A stretch of 64,000 nt of DNA from Plectrocnemia conspersa (Eukaryota > Arthropoda > Insecta > Trichoptera > Polycentropodidae). The notes beneath the pieces are model-generated. The model did no database searches and was not told the DNA's origin. It saw nothing but the letters and a program-made list of their open reading frames with translations. Location of the stretch: the NCBI GenBank assembly GCA_009617715.1, contig VTFK01000561.1:62001-126000 (forward strand), written 5' to 3'. The number at the start of each line of letters is the position of its first letter. Within the stretch, counting starts at the first letter, position 1. Shown here piece after piece: positions 1 through 10,311 of this stretch. The position numbers and the translations under genes were made by a program.

Positions 1-603
1 AACTGTCGATACATTTAATTAGGGATGTTGATTGCATATTTTTATTTTTAACTGCGAAAGAAAAAATATTTTTATTCATCTTTGATTTTCTCAAGAAGTG
101 ATTTATGGATTGTTTTATAATTCCGTTTTACAGACGAGGTTATGCATATAACTGTCCCAGAACATAAAATACATAATGCTTTATTGCCTTTGTTAATCAT
201 GCCATATTCTTCAGTCTTTGAAAGTCTCTGGTGATTACTTCTAAAAGTTTATATTTTTTATTTGCACTAGCCAAGTTTAATATAATTTAACAAATAAACT
301 TTTTATTCAAAAATAAATTTTAATTCACTTTTTTAATTATTTTAAGTTATTCAAAAAATATTTTATTCCTAATTTATATTACCTTCAAAGTTTACAAATG
401 AAGCAAAAGCTCAAGCAAAAATAAATCACAGCTTAACTTTTACAGCGTTTTCTTAATCAAAATTTACATATAAAGTCGTTTTTTCGCGTATGTAGAAATA
501 GCGTTTTATTTTACATATACGTATAATGGTCAAAATGGAATCTACTATCAACGAGATTATATTTATGTACAAAAAATAAATATAAAATGAAGAGTCTGGA
601 TAT
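1..603. other. AT-rich stretch without recognised gene
   Basis: No open reading frame, terminal repeat or recognisable protein similarity was seen. The sequence is dominated by A and T homopolymer runs. Confidence 0.6.
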
Positions 604-742
604 CAGGCGCGTACGGTGAAATACTTTTTCTTTTTTTAAGGGCGTGTGTTATATTCGTTCCGAACGCCCACTTCTTCTCACTCACTCTCGTCACTGAACA
701 CGCGAGCGAGCGAAAGGGAATGTATTTCACCGTACGCGCCTG
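604..742. repeat. 139-bp inverted-repeat element (IR1)
   Basis: Perfect 21-bp inverted termini at 604-624 and 722-742 enclose about 97 bp that is much richer in G and C than its surroundings. The right half matches 57312-57372, so this is a repeated family. No target-site duplication is visible, so it may be a MITE or a hairpin repeat of unknown class. Confidence 0.7.
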
Positions 743-1140
743 GGGGCGGAACGAACCAGTGCGGAATGAGCAGGTATTAGTCAGTCCGTGAAGCTGACAA
801 TTAATTTATAATTTTAATTATTGGGAAAGTAAAATTTATTTTATTAATAGTCCTAATTTGGACCACTGTGTTACACTGTGAGATATTTTTTTTTTGGAAA
901 AACTGTTTTATTATTACATTTTTGAGATGAAGATTAAATGAAAAATTATGTTTATAAAATATATTTTCAATGTACTAAAACTCATATTTTCATTATTTTT
1001 TTATTATGATTTTTAGTAAATAATAAATAAACATATATTCATCAATTTTTATACCAAATTTCATATTGATACTCTAATTGGTTTCGGAATTATTGAATTT
1101 TGAGATAATTTAGAGCATTTCGCCACTAAGTGCGCCGCTT
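743..1140. other. AT-rich stretch, nothing recognised
   Basis: Low-complexity AT-rich sequence with no supported gene or repeat boundary. Confidence 0.55.
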
Positions 1141-1194
1141 TGGTATATACTTACCACAAAAAGTTATACCGCCCGGTGTAGGGCTTCCCACCCG

Positions 1195-1290
1195 GGTGTA
1201 TCGAAAAGGAACAGGGAATCATTATTTAACAGTCCAAAAGTATTGTTTCACAATGTAAGTTTTATGACACATTTCGTTTCGACATCCTCA
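1195..1290 (+). repeat. Dispersed repeat, second copy at 22396-22480
   Basis: This stretch and 22396-22480 share an alignable block in the same orientation, including the segment reading roughly TGTATCGAAAAGG then a shared tract through TTTATGACACATTT. Neither copy has a visible ORF or terminal repeat. It is an unclassified interspersed repeat. Confidence 0.6.
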
Positions 1291-1654
1291 GATAAAAAAA
1301 TATAAATGCGAGTATTTGCAAAAAATATACACGGTATACTCAGGGAACGGTTGTACACAAAAAAACGACATTTAGTGTTTTCGATTGTTATTATTTACCG
1401 TCAGTGATTTATGATCGTCTTGTTCACTCATTATCTATCGGTTAATGGTTAGTTCTCTAGCAAGAGACCTGAACAGATTTTTTAAATAATCCATTTGGTT
1501 TCATGACAAAATTTAATCTTGACTGTGGACTTACATATTATGACTAAAATTAAATACTTCTTAGATTATTAGATATTGTTTATCAGTTATTCTACGAATA
1601 TATTAAAACTAATTTTGTAACAAAATGTTGTAATTAATATTGAAGTTTTTTTTT

Positions 1655-2030
1655 CTTATTTTTACTAGTGAAAATATAATTTATCTGGCAAGTGCTATTA
1701 AAATTATATAATTTCAACTTCTCTATATACATTTATATACATTATATACATTTACTACTTTATATACGTTTACATACTCTTTCATGATGTATAAATGTTA
1801 CATTGAATGTGTATTTTTCTGTGAATTATATTTTCAATAGTGAAGTCCAAATACATTTTTACCAATAGATATATATTTATACTAACGAAAATCTAATTTA
1901 ATCGATAGACGCTAATATGCTGCTCTAAAATGTCTATGAAACTTAATTTGACAGTTTTGAAATATCCATTTGCTGTTCAACCCTAAACCTAACGTAATGA
2001 AAGTTCTAAAATTAAATATAGATTTAAAAA
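1655..2030 (-). repeat. R1 repeat, partial copy, reverse orientation
   Basis: It aligns with 56630-56900, 54110-54300 and 51390-51560 (the last inverted) through the recurring TTTTCACCAGTAGATAT-like and TTTGACAGTTGCGAAACGTCC-like blocks, in the same order. Here both blocks are diverged. The fold-back core is absent. Forward orientation is defined by the 51020-52240 copy. Confidence 0.65.
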
Positions 2031-2189
2031 TTTCATTAGGAATATTGCGTGAATATTTTGATCAAATACACTATAAAAAATTTTGATTTAAATTTATATT
2101 TTTATTATTATAATTAAACATTATTTGAGCAAAATAAGAAAAATATTTTAGTTTATAATATAAATTATAACTCTGTGTCAGTTTATAAT

Positions 2190-2310
2190 AGTGGATAAAA
2201 ATTACCCGGAGCCGAATCGGATACCCGGTTAATTTAAGGAAAAATATCCGCGAACTTGGTAATGAATTTGGCCGGGTATTTGGATGCCCTTAGCCGGGTG
2301 GTAGCATTAC
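2190..2310 (+). repeat. Dispersed repeat, second copy at 61465-61600
   Basis: The two stretches align in the same orientation around ACCCGGTTAATTTA, followed by similar ATATCCG and GCCGGG blocks. It is non-coding and unclassified. Confidence 0.55.
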
Positions 2311-2370
2311 TGCTACCGCTACAATATGTGAGATCCTATAAGATTTCGTAAATGTTTTTTTTTATAATTT

Positions 2371-2614
2371 TTAAGTGATTTTCGCAATGTGTTGTAAATT
2401 TTTGGTCATCTCCAAAAACGAGCTCTGCGCTCTGCGGATGACGCCGAAGAGCTTGGCGTTGACTGATGACGAAATCCATTGCACAACGATATCGCAGGTT
2501 CGCAAATGTAGGTCGACCGCGGAATCACGCAAGGTCAAGCACAGTGCAGAGAGTTTCAAACTGTCCATCGCTCGCGCGATTCATAACTGCAAGGATTCGC
2601 CCTGCTACCGATGA
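2371..2614. other. GC-richer stretch with ORFs on both strands, unrecognised
   Basis: This 240-bp stretch is far less AT-rich than its surroundings. It is open on the minus strand for 65 codons (stop upstream, start near 2568) and on the plus strand for 79 codons. Neither translation matches a family I know. It could be an exon of an unidentified gene, with the minus frame looking more protein-like, or a fragment of an old element. No convincing splice sites or poly(A) signal settle the strand. Confidence 0.2.
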
Positions 2615-2619
2615 GCTTA

Positions 2620-3214
2620 TATGGAATCCATTTTGAATATACTTTATTTATCATGAATTCAAATACTCGATTGAGTTATGTGGCGCCGTCTGGTACCGCC
2701 GACGCGCAACAAACTTTTTAATGAAACGAGTTAATCTCTATGTTTTCTGAATCTAATTAGTGGAACCAGATTATTTTTTATTAATATTTTTATTGATGTC
2801 TTTTAATTACAATACTACAGTAATTATATATATATAATAATTACAATAAAAATAAATTTTATTAACGACATCTGTGTTCCACTATACGTATATTTTTCTC
2901 ATCACATATATATATAATTTTTAAATAAAAAATAAATAGTTTTACTGCCACCTATGGGGTATGTATATAAAACTTTTCGAAACTATTAAATCAGTGATTC
3001 CTAAAATGAGCGCTAGAGCAATCCAGCGGCATAAAGAAAAAATAGATGATAGGAAATTTATATGAAACCTCTCGCATTTGTTTCATCATTTCATTTGTTG
3101 TGTAACAAACAATTAAAGTCGACAGGACCGGCGCTAGGGCAAGGTGAGTGTGACAAACGCCTTAGGCCCAGTGCGATTTTTTTTAGCATATTTCGATTTC
3201 TAATCTATCCAGAT
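2620..3214. other. AT-rich stretch, nothing recognised
   Basis: AT-rich sequence with short TA dinucleotide runs near 2820 and 2905. No gene or repeat boundary is supported. Confidence 0.5.
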
Positions 3215-3335
3215 TTTTTTTTTTAAATATGTCATTTTAGTGAAATCTTACCGAAATACATTTTCACTGGTAGATGTATTTTTTTGACAGGTGCTAGTAA
3301 AATTATATGATTTCAACTTTTCCATATATATTTTT
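3215..3335 (-). repeat. R1 repeat fragment, reverse orientation
   Basis: It matches 56580-56690 and 54055-54180: an AAATATGTCATTT-like block, then CACTGGTAGAT-like and GCTAGTAAAATTATATGATT blocks in the same order. Only about 120 bp of the family remain. Confidence 0.6.
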
Positions 3336-3485
3336 TTTCTCCATTATTACACAATCCGTTTATTACCATTAAGTGATTTTTGTAGCCATTTGTCTATTCT
3401 TTCCTTTAGTTAATAAGAACAAGGGAAAAATAATAATATGTTGGAAGATACCCAGTGTAATCTTCCTTTACTTGTTCTATTTTTT

Positions 3486-3550
3486 TTAACATACATACAT
3501 ATATACATATGCATATACACATAAACATACATACATACACATAAATATGT
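3486..3550. repeat. ACAT/ATAC microsatellite
   Basis: An imperfect run of ACAT and ATAC units with interruptions. Confidence 0.7.
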
Positions 3551-3691
3551 GTGGTTTAGTTTTGTTAGTAGTGTAAGTTTGCAAGGTAAATATTAAATGT
3601 ATATGTTATTTTGTTAAATGATTAGTAGAGTTTATTATAATATATTTATACGCTGAGGTCTACGTGTTTTGAGTTTATTGCCACTTATTAA

Positions 3692-4483
3692 CACTAGATT
3701 TACTGACATTAAATGTATGCATTTTTTACTGAAACCCGTCATTTTGACGTATATATTAAAATTACGTTTGCTGTAATGAAACTAGTTAATTTTATATTAA
3801 AACAATGTATTTTTATTCATTCTTTACAAAAACAATGTATTCTTATTCATTTCTTACATTTCTTACATATAATATTCATTTTGAGTGTACATTTTCCACA
3901 CACATACTTATTACACTTATCACAAATATTATTAGACCTATTTTTTTTTTGCAAGACTTCCGTATATTGGAATTTACGGACGGTGAACTTGAACTAGTAG
4001 CAGGTATATCTTTGTGGTCATTAGCTAGTTCTTCAGCCAATTGAAAAATATTTTTTTTTCTAGATATATTTTCTCCAGTGACCTCTTTATACAAAACCCA
4101 TGCATTGATGGCTGCTAAATCAAAGATGTTATAAGATCTTGGCCTATCTCAGTCAAGTCTAGAATTTCCGTAATACCGATGATGTAATACATATAGCACG
4201 TGACTCGCTGCTCAAAATTAGGGCAAGCAGAGGAAGAACAATGGGTCCTTCCATAATCCGTCAATTTGACGGGTTTCCGTAAAATAGGTATTTTATACCT
4301 ATTTTTACACCACATTTCCGCAAAATTAAAAGTCCGATAACAAAAAAGGATAGTGATATATTTGTATATCATTGTATCAATAATAACCAACATACGTTAA
4401 TGCAGATTTTTTAAAATTTTTTTTTCGATTTTTCAATTTAAAAAGTTAAATACGTCAAATTGACGGGTTTCGTAAATCTAGTG
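3692..4483. mobile_element. piggyBac-like deletion derivative
   Basis: Its inverted ends begin CACTAGATTTAC on the left and finish with the complement on the right. They share a GAAACCCGTCA block, which in the left end is displaced by a 25-bp insertion. TTAA precedes the left end at 3688-3691, and the corresponding right tetranucleotide is a mutated TTCC. The interior encodes the C-terminal part of a piggyBac transposase on the minus strand. At 792 bp it is too short to be autonomous. Confidence 0.75.
3847..4160 (-). pseudogene. piggyBac transposase C-terminus, frameshifted
   Basis: Reading the minus strand from about 4145, the frame gives a piggyBac-typical segment containing IFDLAAINAWVLYKEVTGE. 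After a frameshift in an A-run near 3943-3951, a cysteine-rich tail follows: CDKC, then CGKC, then CKKC, ending in a stop at 3847-3849. This Cys-rich C-terminal domain is a hallmark of piggyBac transposases, where it contacts terminal DNA. The catalytic DDD core is absent. Family identity is seen directly in the motifs; loss of function follows from the missing core. Confidence 0.75.
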
Positions 4484-4559
4484 TTCCTTAGCTAGTTTAT
4501 TAGGATGTACTTTTAGTCTTTTTATGAAGTTTTCACACAGATTTTTTATTACAGTTTGA

Positions 4560-5460
4560 ACACTTTCGCACTTGCAGTTTCAAGCAATGAGCTCGTTTGG
4601 AATATCCCACGGAGCGATAACTAATAGACGGAGCACTTTGTTTTGGAACATTTGTGTAATATTTATATTTGCCCTGGAGGAAGCACTCCAGACCTGAACA
4701 CCGTAGGTCCATACTCGCATCATTATTGTTTTGTATATCAGTATTTTATTTTCTAATGATAATTTTGAATTACAACATGTTAATCAATACAGCTTACGAA
4801 TCTGGAGTCCCAGTTGCTCACTCTTGTTCCAAGTGTGAGATCTCCAAGTCAAGACCCTGTCACGGTGAATCTTTATGAATTTTGCGCTGGTTGATGCTGG
4901 GATTGCTTTGCTAATAAAAACGACCAGAGGATAAGTTTCCCTGTTTAACGTGAAGGTAAGATAGATAGATTTGTTTTCATTGGCTTTGATCCTCCATTTC
5001 CAGAGCCATTCTTGTATCTTGGTTAAATGGTCTTGTAAACTCTTTGCTACTACTTTCGGCTACACGTCTGATGCCATGATAGTTGTATCGTCTGCAAAAG
5101 TTGTTATTCTTGTGCCCGCTGTGTATAGCAGATATAGTACAGGTCCCAAAACACCTACTTGTGGTACACCTGAAGAAATCGGGTACAAGTCCGCAGTAGA
5201 CTCCAAACTTGAAAATTATGATCACTTAAATATGATTTAAATATTAAAAATAAATTATGAGGAAGTAGTCGCTTGATTTTATAGAGAAGCCCTGGATGCA
5301 ACACTTTGTCAATTGCGTAAATCAAAGGATGAGCGTATATAACATTAAGCATGACACGACTATCTGAATAGCTCTGTTGTGTGTAGATTAGGAGTTGCTT
5401 TTGATAATAATGTCTGACTTTCAATAAGAGCTTGTTTATTAAAGTCTTATTCATGATAAC
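4560..5460 (-). pseudogene. Jockey-clade LINE reverse transcriptase remnant
   Basis: Broken minus-strand frames match non-LTR retrotransposon reverse transcriptase in order. From 5454 downward comes an AIDKVLHPGLLYKIKRLL block, then FADDTTIMAS near 5100 containing the catalytic ADD. Next is a KWRIKANENKSIYLTF block near 5010-4960, then the C-terminal WTYGVQVWSASS region and the IAPWDIPNELI block near 4600. Stops and frameshifts occur throughout, and no poly(A) tail or 5' end was found. It differs from the LINE family at 10312 and 36000, whose catalytic box reads YADD. Confidence 0.75.
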
Positions 5461-6400
5461 TACAATATTACGTTGTTTAGTTGCTTACTCATCGGAGCTA
5501 AATTGTGACAATACTAAAATGATACAATTGTAGTAAATATTTTTTTTAGAATTTTTTTAAATTTGTAGATATATCTACAAATTAAAAAAAAATACGTTAA
5601 TTTTGTGTAAAGATTTGTAAATTTGTTGTTTTTAATCATAATTAGGAATACATAGACTTTAAAATTATTTTAGTTATATGATATATTATGATTTTAAAAC
5701 ATGATTTCTTGACAGTGAATCTTTGTAGGTATTTTTAAAAAGTAAAAATTTTATTTTATCAAAAAATTAAATATATTTATGTAAAAAAATAGCAATATGA
5801 TTTTAAAAATTTAGTTTTTAAAATGCAAAAATGACAATATTTTTAACGCTTTCTGTTACATTTCGCAACGCGATCCACTTCTAAAGGCAGATTTTGGTCT
5901 TGTTAACCACAGACTTCGAAGTGCCTGTAATGGCTGCTATTTTTCTTTCGGAATGTTTAGTGTTCAATAATAATGTCTTCACTTCTGCATATTTCCTTGG
6001 TAACTAAAGCCCCTGGAAATGAACTATCTTCGCAGCATTGTGTAATATAAGTTACTAAATACCTTACAAACTTATTTGTCGTTTGAATTCAAAACATATT
6101 AATCTCGAAGATAAGCCACTGGAGTTTCTTGAACGTTTACACGGCCGAATCGTTTTCTCACACATTTTATTAGATTTGTACAAAGTATGCAATAACATAT
6201 TAATTTTCTATTTAAGTAATCTGCATAGACGTGGTGCATCAACATGTTGAGCAGGGTCAAAATGTTATCACATCGCTCAGTTCTAACAAGGCATGTAATA
6301 CAAATGTATAGGATATTAATTGCATGATCCTGAATAATATCGCTCAGTATAATTTCTGAAAGCTCTGCCTTCGGGTTGCATTCAAGAATTACCGTATACT
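5461..6400. other. Mostly AT-rich; possible transposase HTH trace
   Basis: Within 5850-5990 the minus strand reads through a helix-turn-helix-like segment (SERKIAAITGTSKSVVNKTK) typical of Tc1-type transposase N-termini, then hits a stop. The remainder up to 6400 shows no supported gene, though its last part may be the 5' UTR exon of the gene at 6558. Confidence 0.3.
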
Positions 6401-6407
6401 TCTGTTG

Positions 6408-6551
6408 GTGAGTTATGATGTCGTCTCATATACGTTAAAAAACATTTTAGCAATTTATACAGTGATACAATATATTGTAATATAACTGAACATATTAGAA
6501 TACTATCTAAACTTAATACAATAATGATATTTGTAATAAATATATTTTTAG
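6408..6551 (+). other. Predicted 5' UTR intron of the 6558 gene
   Basis: A strong donor (TTG then GTGAGT at 6408) and a TTTTTAG acceptor ending at 6551 lie six bases before the start codon of the next gene. A 144-bp intron in the 5' leader would fit. This is inferred from splice signals only. Confidence 0.5.
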
Positions 6552-6557
6552 GTCGAA

Positions 6558-6992
6558 ATGGCTCCAATGGCCATCATTGAATCTCAAGATGAGTTTGACA
6601 TTCATCAAGATGGCATATACGACGGAGATGAATTGGAGAATGAGGATTCTCATTTGGCTATTCAAAATTGGATGGACGAACTCGAGAACGATTTGTCGCA
6701 TAATGCTGACGAATTATCCAGCTTAGTAGATCTACTGCAGTTTAACGTAGAGAACGAAATTGCGACGCCTACCAAACCTCCCGTCGAAACCCCGGCCAAA
6801 AATGAAGAATATATTTTGTGGCAACTCCAGTCGCAAGACGAACTACTTGCTAAAGTAATAACATCGATCGAAGAAATGCTGGAGGAGATGATTCAGAACA
6901 AGGAGTATTTTGCGACTTGTAGTGAAATTAAACTCACAGTTAGCAAAGAGAAAGATGGAAATGCGAAAATAATTGTACATTTTATAAAGTAA
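6558..6992 (+). CDS. Unrecognised 144-residue acidic coiled-coil-like protein
   Basis: A complete single-exon reading frame opens at ATG 6558, just after a good splice acceptor, and ends at 6992. AATAAA follows at 7045-7050. Its codon use and base composition stand out from the AT-rich flanks, as expected of a real gene. Residues about 9-48 are very acidic. Residues about 38-60 and 84-118 look like amphipathic helices with Leu/Ile heptads, and the last 25 residues are basic and strand-like. No signal peptide, membrane segment or enzyme motif is visible. The helix carrying QL, three residues, then DEL and a later QNK faintly resembles the FEZ/UNC-76 C-terminal helix; this is only a weak hypothesis. 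It has no transposon hallmarks. Function is unknown; existence as a gene is likely. Confidence 0.7.
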   Translation: MAPMAIIESQDEFDIHQDGIYDGDELENEDSHLAIQNWMDELENDLSHNADELSSLVDLLQFNVENEIATPTKPPVETPAKNEEYILWQLQSQDELLAKVITSIEEMLEEMIQNKEYFATCSEIKLTVSKEKDGNAKIIVHFIK

Positions 6993-7044
6993 TACAGAAG
7001 GGTCAATCACATATAAAACAATTGTATTATGATATTCAGTTTGT

Positions 7045-7050
7045 AATAAA
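7045..7050 (+). terminator. Poly(A) signal of the 144-residue gene
   Basis: A canonical AATAAA lies 53 bp after the stop codon, followed by a T-rich stretch. Confidence 0.6.
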
Positions 7051-7100
7051 ATCTCTCACTAAATTTTATTTTTATTAGCTATATAACGCACTTTATGACA

Positions 7101-7140
7101 AGCACCCACACACATATATACACACACACATACACATATG
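7101..7140. repeat. CA/TA microsatellite
   Basis: Short imperfect CACA and TATA runs. Confidence 0.75.
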
Positions 7141-7344
7141 TTTTTAAATGTAAAATGTTTTTCGGTACTTTTTAATTATATCAGCGCTACACTTAGAAAC
7201 CAAATTGTTATGAACACTTTCTTTGGTTTTTGGCTCTCACACATGCGAAACAGTCTTACGTTTTGCTATATGAAAATCGATAACACTGAATAACACACGA
7301 CGACACTGATAAACAGTTAATAAATATTTTTAATGGATTTTGGC

Positions 7345-7654
7345 CAGGGCTGTGGAGTCGGAGTTGGAGTTGGAGTCGTGGAGTCGTGGTGTTTTGGCCG
7401 GAGTTGGAGTCGGAGTTGGAGTCGTGAAAAATGAGCGACTCCGACCATTTTTTTAAATTATGAAATTTATGATTTTTTAATTGCGTAATAATGAATGTGT
7501 ATAGCGTATGAATATTAAACGGGTAGAAGAACACCAAAAATACCTGATAAAATTAAACTTTTTTGAGTCGGAGTCGGAGTGGAGTCGTGTTGTTGGTAAA
7601 TATCGGAGTCGCTCATTTTGTTGGAGTGTTTTTTTTAACGACTCCACAGCCCTG
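7345..7654. mobile_element. hAT-type MITE with 8-bp target duplication
   Basis: Perfect 16-bp terminal inverted repeats (CAGGGCTGTGGAGTCG and its complement at 7639-7654) are flanked by the identical octamer ATTTTGGC at 7337-7344 and 7655-7662. Both ends carry repeated GGAGTCGGAGT-like subterminal motifs. Those features define a non-autonomous hAT element. The interior has no transposase similarity. The intact duplication suggests a fairly recent insertion. Confidence 0.9.
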
Positions 7655-7662
7655 ATTTTGGC

Positions 7663-8130
7663 GATGGCGATAAAAAACTAAGTTTTGAATTTAAAAACGT
7701 ATTTATGTAGCGAAACGTTGTTGGCCACTTTCACAGACGTTAGCGCCAAAAGCAGTAAAAATGTTCATAGCTATGGGTTTTTGAGCATAGCGCCGACAAA
7801 TTAAAAATCTATATTTGTAATTTTTTTTCTGCTACATTACTCTTATTATTATTTAAAATATTTTATTAGTATAAAGTATATATCGATATATAATATTATT
7901 ATTTTTTTATGGCCGAATGTTATGTTGTTATGTATTAATTTCTGACGTTTTATGGTTGTCAGTTTGAAAGATACGCAGTCACTTAACTCAGCAATCGCTT
8001 TGCTTAAGCCGCGTACACACCAAACAAATCTCGGCCAACGATCGACAATCAATCGCTTCGTTCGCCGAGATTTCAATGGTTGCCGTTCGTTGCCCTTCGT
8101 TGGCAACAGCGTAGGGCTGCCATTCGTCTG
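7663..8130. other. Non-coding, possible old MITE fragment
   Basis: AT-rich sequence, then a GC-richer block at 7995-8110 that begins GCCGCGTACACACC, a terminus-like motif often seen in insect MITEs. I could not find its partner end. Confidence 0.3.
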
Positions 8131-9400
8131 GGTACACCGGGACATGTCCCGGTTTTGAGGTCTGTGTTTCAGTGTCTCTGTACGAGTCATTTGTTCCGGT
8201 CAATTTAAAATTTACGCATATTAAAGAAATATTTTCTAAAAATATTAATAGGCGCATGCACATTGGCAACTCCGACAGAAGAGTGAAGGCGAGAGAAGAA
8301 TGGATGAAATAAAATGTTCAGGTAAGGTTCTATTTGGTTTTATTAAGTTGAATCGCTCATTAATCTATATTATTTTATTTTAGATTTGGTACAGACGCAT
8401 CCACAAAAAACATCAAATTTTGCTAGTCAAATGGAATACTGCAACGGTGTTTCGTGGTACTTCCTCATCCATACAAGATGACACAATTCAAGCAATTGGT
8501 GCTTCGATTATGTCAATGTGCAAAAACGATTACGAGTGCAAAAGGTTAACCTTTTCCGCCCAAATCAAATTAAAAAATAAGTGAAAGTTTTGTTGCGATT
8601 ATTCTTGATGAAACTTCAAATGTAATGACGAAGTCACAGTTCTCAACAGTTTTACGTTTTGCTTATGAAGGTGAAGTTCACTAATGGTTTATTGGCTTTA
8701 CAGACATTAGTTCTGATAAAACAGCTGCTGGTTTATTTTGCCACGTTGTAAATATAGTTAAAGAATTTCAAATTCAAGAAAAGTTGTCGGATAGGACAAG
8801 TGTAATGTGCGGGCATTAATGGTTTGCAAGCCAAGATACTCGATGTTTATTCATTGGCTATTTTTACACATTGTTATGCACGTGTATTGAATTTAACATT
8901 TCAACAAGGACTTTCCAATATAGAAGAGAGCAAATCATTCTTTCAAACTTTAAATGGAATGAATATATGATTTCCAAGAGTATGTAGCTAGAATACTTCA
9001 TTCTATAGCATCTACGAGACGGAAATATACATAATATTTAAGTAGCACAGTTCAACAATACAGAAATGAATTTATAGACTTTTTACGAGACATCCTGAAA
9101 AAATGTGAACTATGGGCCCCGACATCGTAATAAAAGCGCAAGGGTTTCTTAGCGGTTTGGAAAATTTTCAAACAAGAAAACTTCATATATTTTCGTAGAT
9201 AAAATAGCCAAACTAGTATTAACTCTTCCTAGTAGAACTGGTTCAGCAGAACGTTCATTTTCTGCTCTGAAAAGAATCAATACTTGTTATCGAAGTTTGC
9301 AAGACCAGGAGAGACTATGTGGCCTAAGAGTGTTTTCAGTGGATAAAATACTTATTATGGAATTAAAATAGATTTGCACATTTTACTACAACGTATTTGA
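8131..9400 (+). mobile_element. hAT element, ZMYM1-like, decayed
   Basis: The left end carries a GGGTACACCGGGACATGTCC-type terminus, similar to the ends of the element at 30437-32642. The interior holds a hAT transposase pseudogene. The right end is not defined. Confidence 0.5.
8590..9372 (+). pseudogene. hAT transposase remnant (ZMYM1/DUF4371-like)
   Basis: Frames broken by several stops match the hAT transposase type found in ZMYM1-like proteins. Around 8590-8770 comes VAIILDETSNVMTKSQFSTV, which contains the first catalytic aspartate (DET). It is followed by an FIGFTDISSDKTA block and a VCGH/NGLQAK-like region. At 9195-9372 the C-terminal dimerisation domain is preserved, with LPSRTGSAERSFSALKRI as its signature. 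In-frame stops (for example after the GEVH and MCGH segments) and frameshifts make it non-functional. Confidence 0.75.
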
Positions 9401-9635
9401 AAAATTTATATATATAGAACGAAAAATAGAATTAATATATAAATAATAATAAAATTTGTTTTAACTTGCACTTTTTTTTCATTTTTCATATACAACACAC
9501 CCAATATCCACACCCACTGTACGCCATTAAATAATAGATGTGTATGTTGGAATTCCGATTTCTTCGCACAAGACTTTAAAAGCTCAGGAATTAAATGGAT
9601 GAGTCTTGATGAAACTGACAACTTTAACCAATTCA

Positions 9636-10170
9636 TCAAAAGTTTTTTCTAATCTGTTGACATATTTTTGCAGCAATAGATCCAAACGAGTTGTTAAACA
9701 CAATTTTATTTTTGGTTATAAAATAATTCAAACTATTAAATATGGCTTCATTTGTAGTACACACAGATACTGCATCAGGAAATAACAATTCCTCTTGTAT
9801 TTTATGTTCAAATTCATATCTGATAAATGCTAACAAATTAGCATTATTAGAGAGGTCATTGCTCTTATCCAATTGTGGTGAGTATTATTGCCCTTTGAGC
9901 ACTCTTCAAATTATCTGTTCTTTTATATTATATGACATATCTTCTATCATATTCTTGACCGTATCGTTCGATAAAAGTCAAACTTATATATTTTGTAGAC
10001 TTAGCCCCTAACATGGTATTCGTTCTACTTTTGCAGCATGAATAATTAGTTGCTCTGTTATATTATGGGATATTCCAGCTTTTGCTATTAGTATGGATAC
10101 TTCATATGATTTTTTACTGCTTTTTTATTGATGAAAAGAGTCGCGGTCTTTTGCATCCGAATGATAAATA
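9636..10170 (-). pseudogene. hAT transposase remnant (ZBED5-like), minus strand
   Basis: Read on the minus strand from 10170, fragments match the ZBED5/FAM200 branch of hAT transposases. They are an SYEVSILIAKAGISHNITEQ block, a SNDTVKNMIEDMSYNI block, and an NLLAFIRYEFEHKIQEELLF block. A second, shorter copy lies at 50440-50690. The C-terminal part is missing. Frames are interrupted and there is no functional ORF. Confidence 0.7.
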
Positions 10171-10205
10171 GTTATCTTGTGAATACAAATGATAAATAGT
10201 TATCA

Positions 10206-10278
10206 CGGTGAGTATAACCCTTCATTCACACGGATTCGCTTGTGTGTGTACGAGAAAGAGGTATATACTCACCATCTG
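10206..10278. repeat. Short inverted repeat GGTGAGTATA / TATACTCACC
   Basis: Ten-base arms at about 10206 and 10265 flank 50 bp. Just upstream, an AAATGATAAATAGTTATC-like block is repeated directly. This is probably debris of an element end. Confidence 0.35.
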
Positions 10279-10311
10279 TCACTAGTGCTAATAACGTAAA
10301 AGTAATTTTAT

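Noticed and set aside
1990..2000. Telomere-like CCTAA motifs within R1 (also near 48400)
   Set aside because: Only one or two units occur, always in the same place in the R1 repeat, and never as a run.
7345..7654. Reading the GGAGTCGGAGT-rich segment as a coding repeat protein
   Set aside because: Perfect TIRs and an 8-bp target duplication explain it as a hAT MITE.
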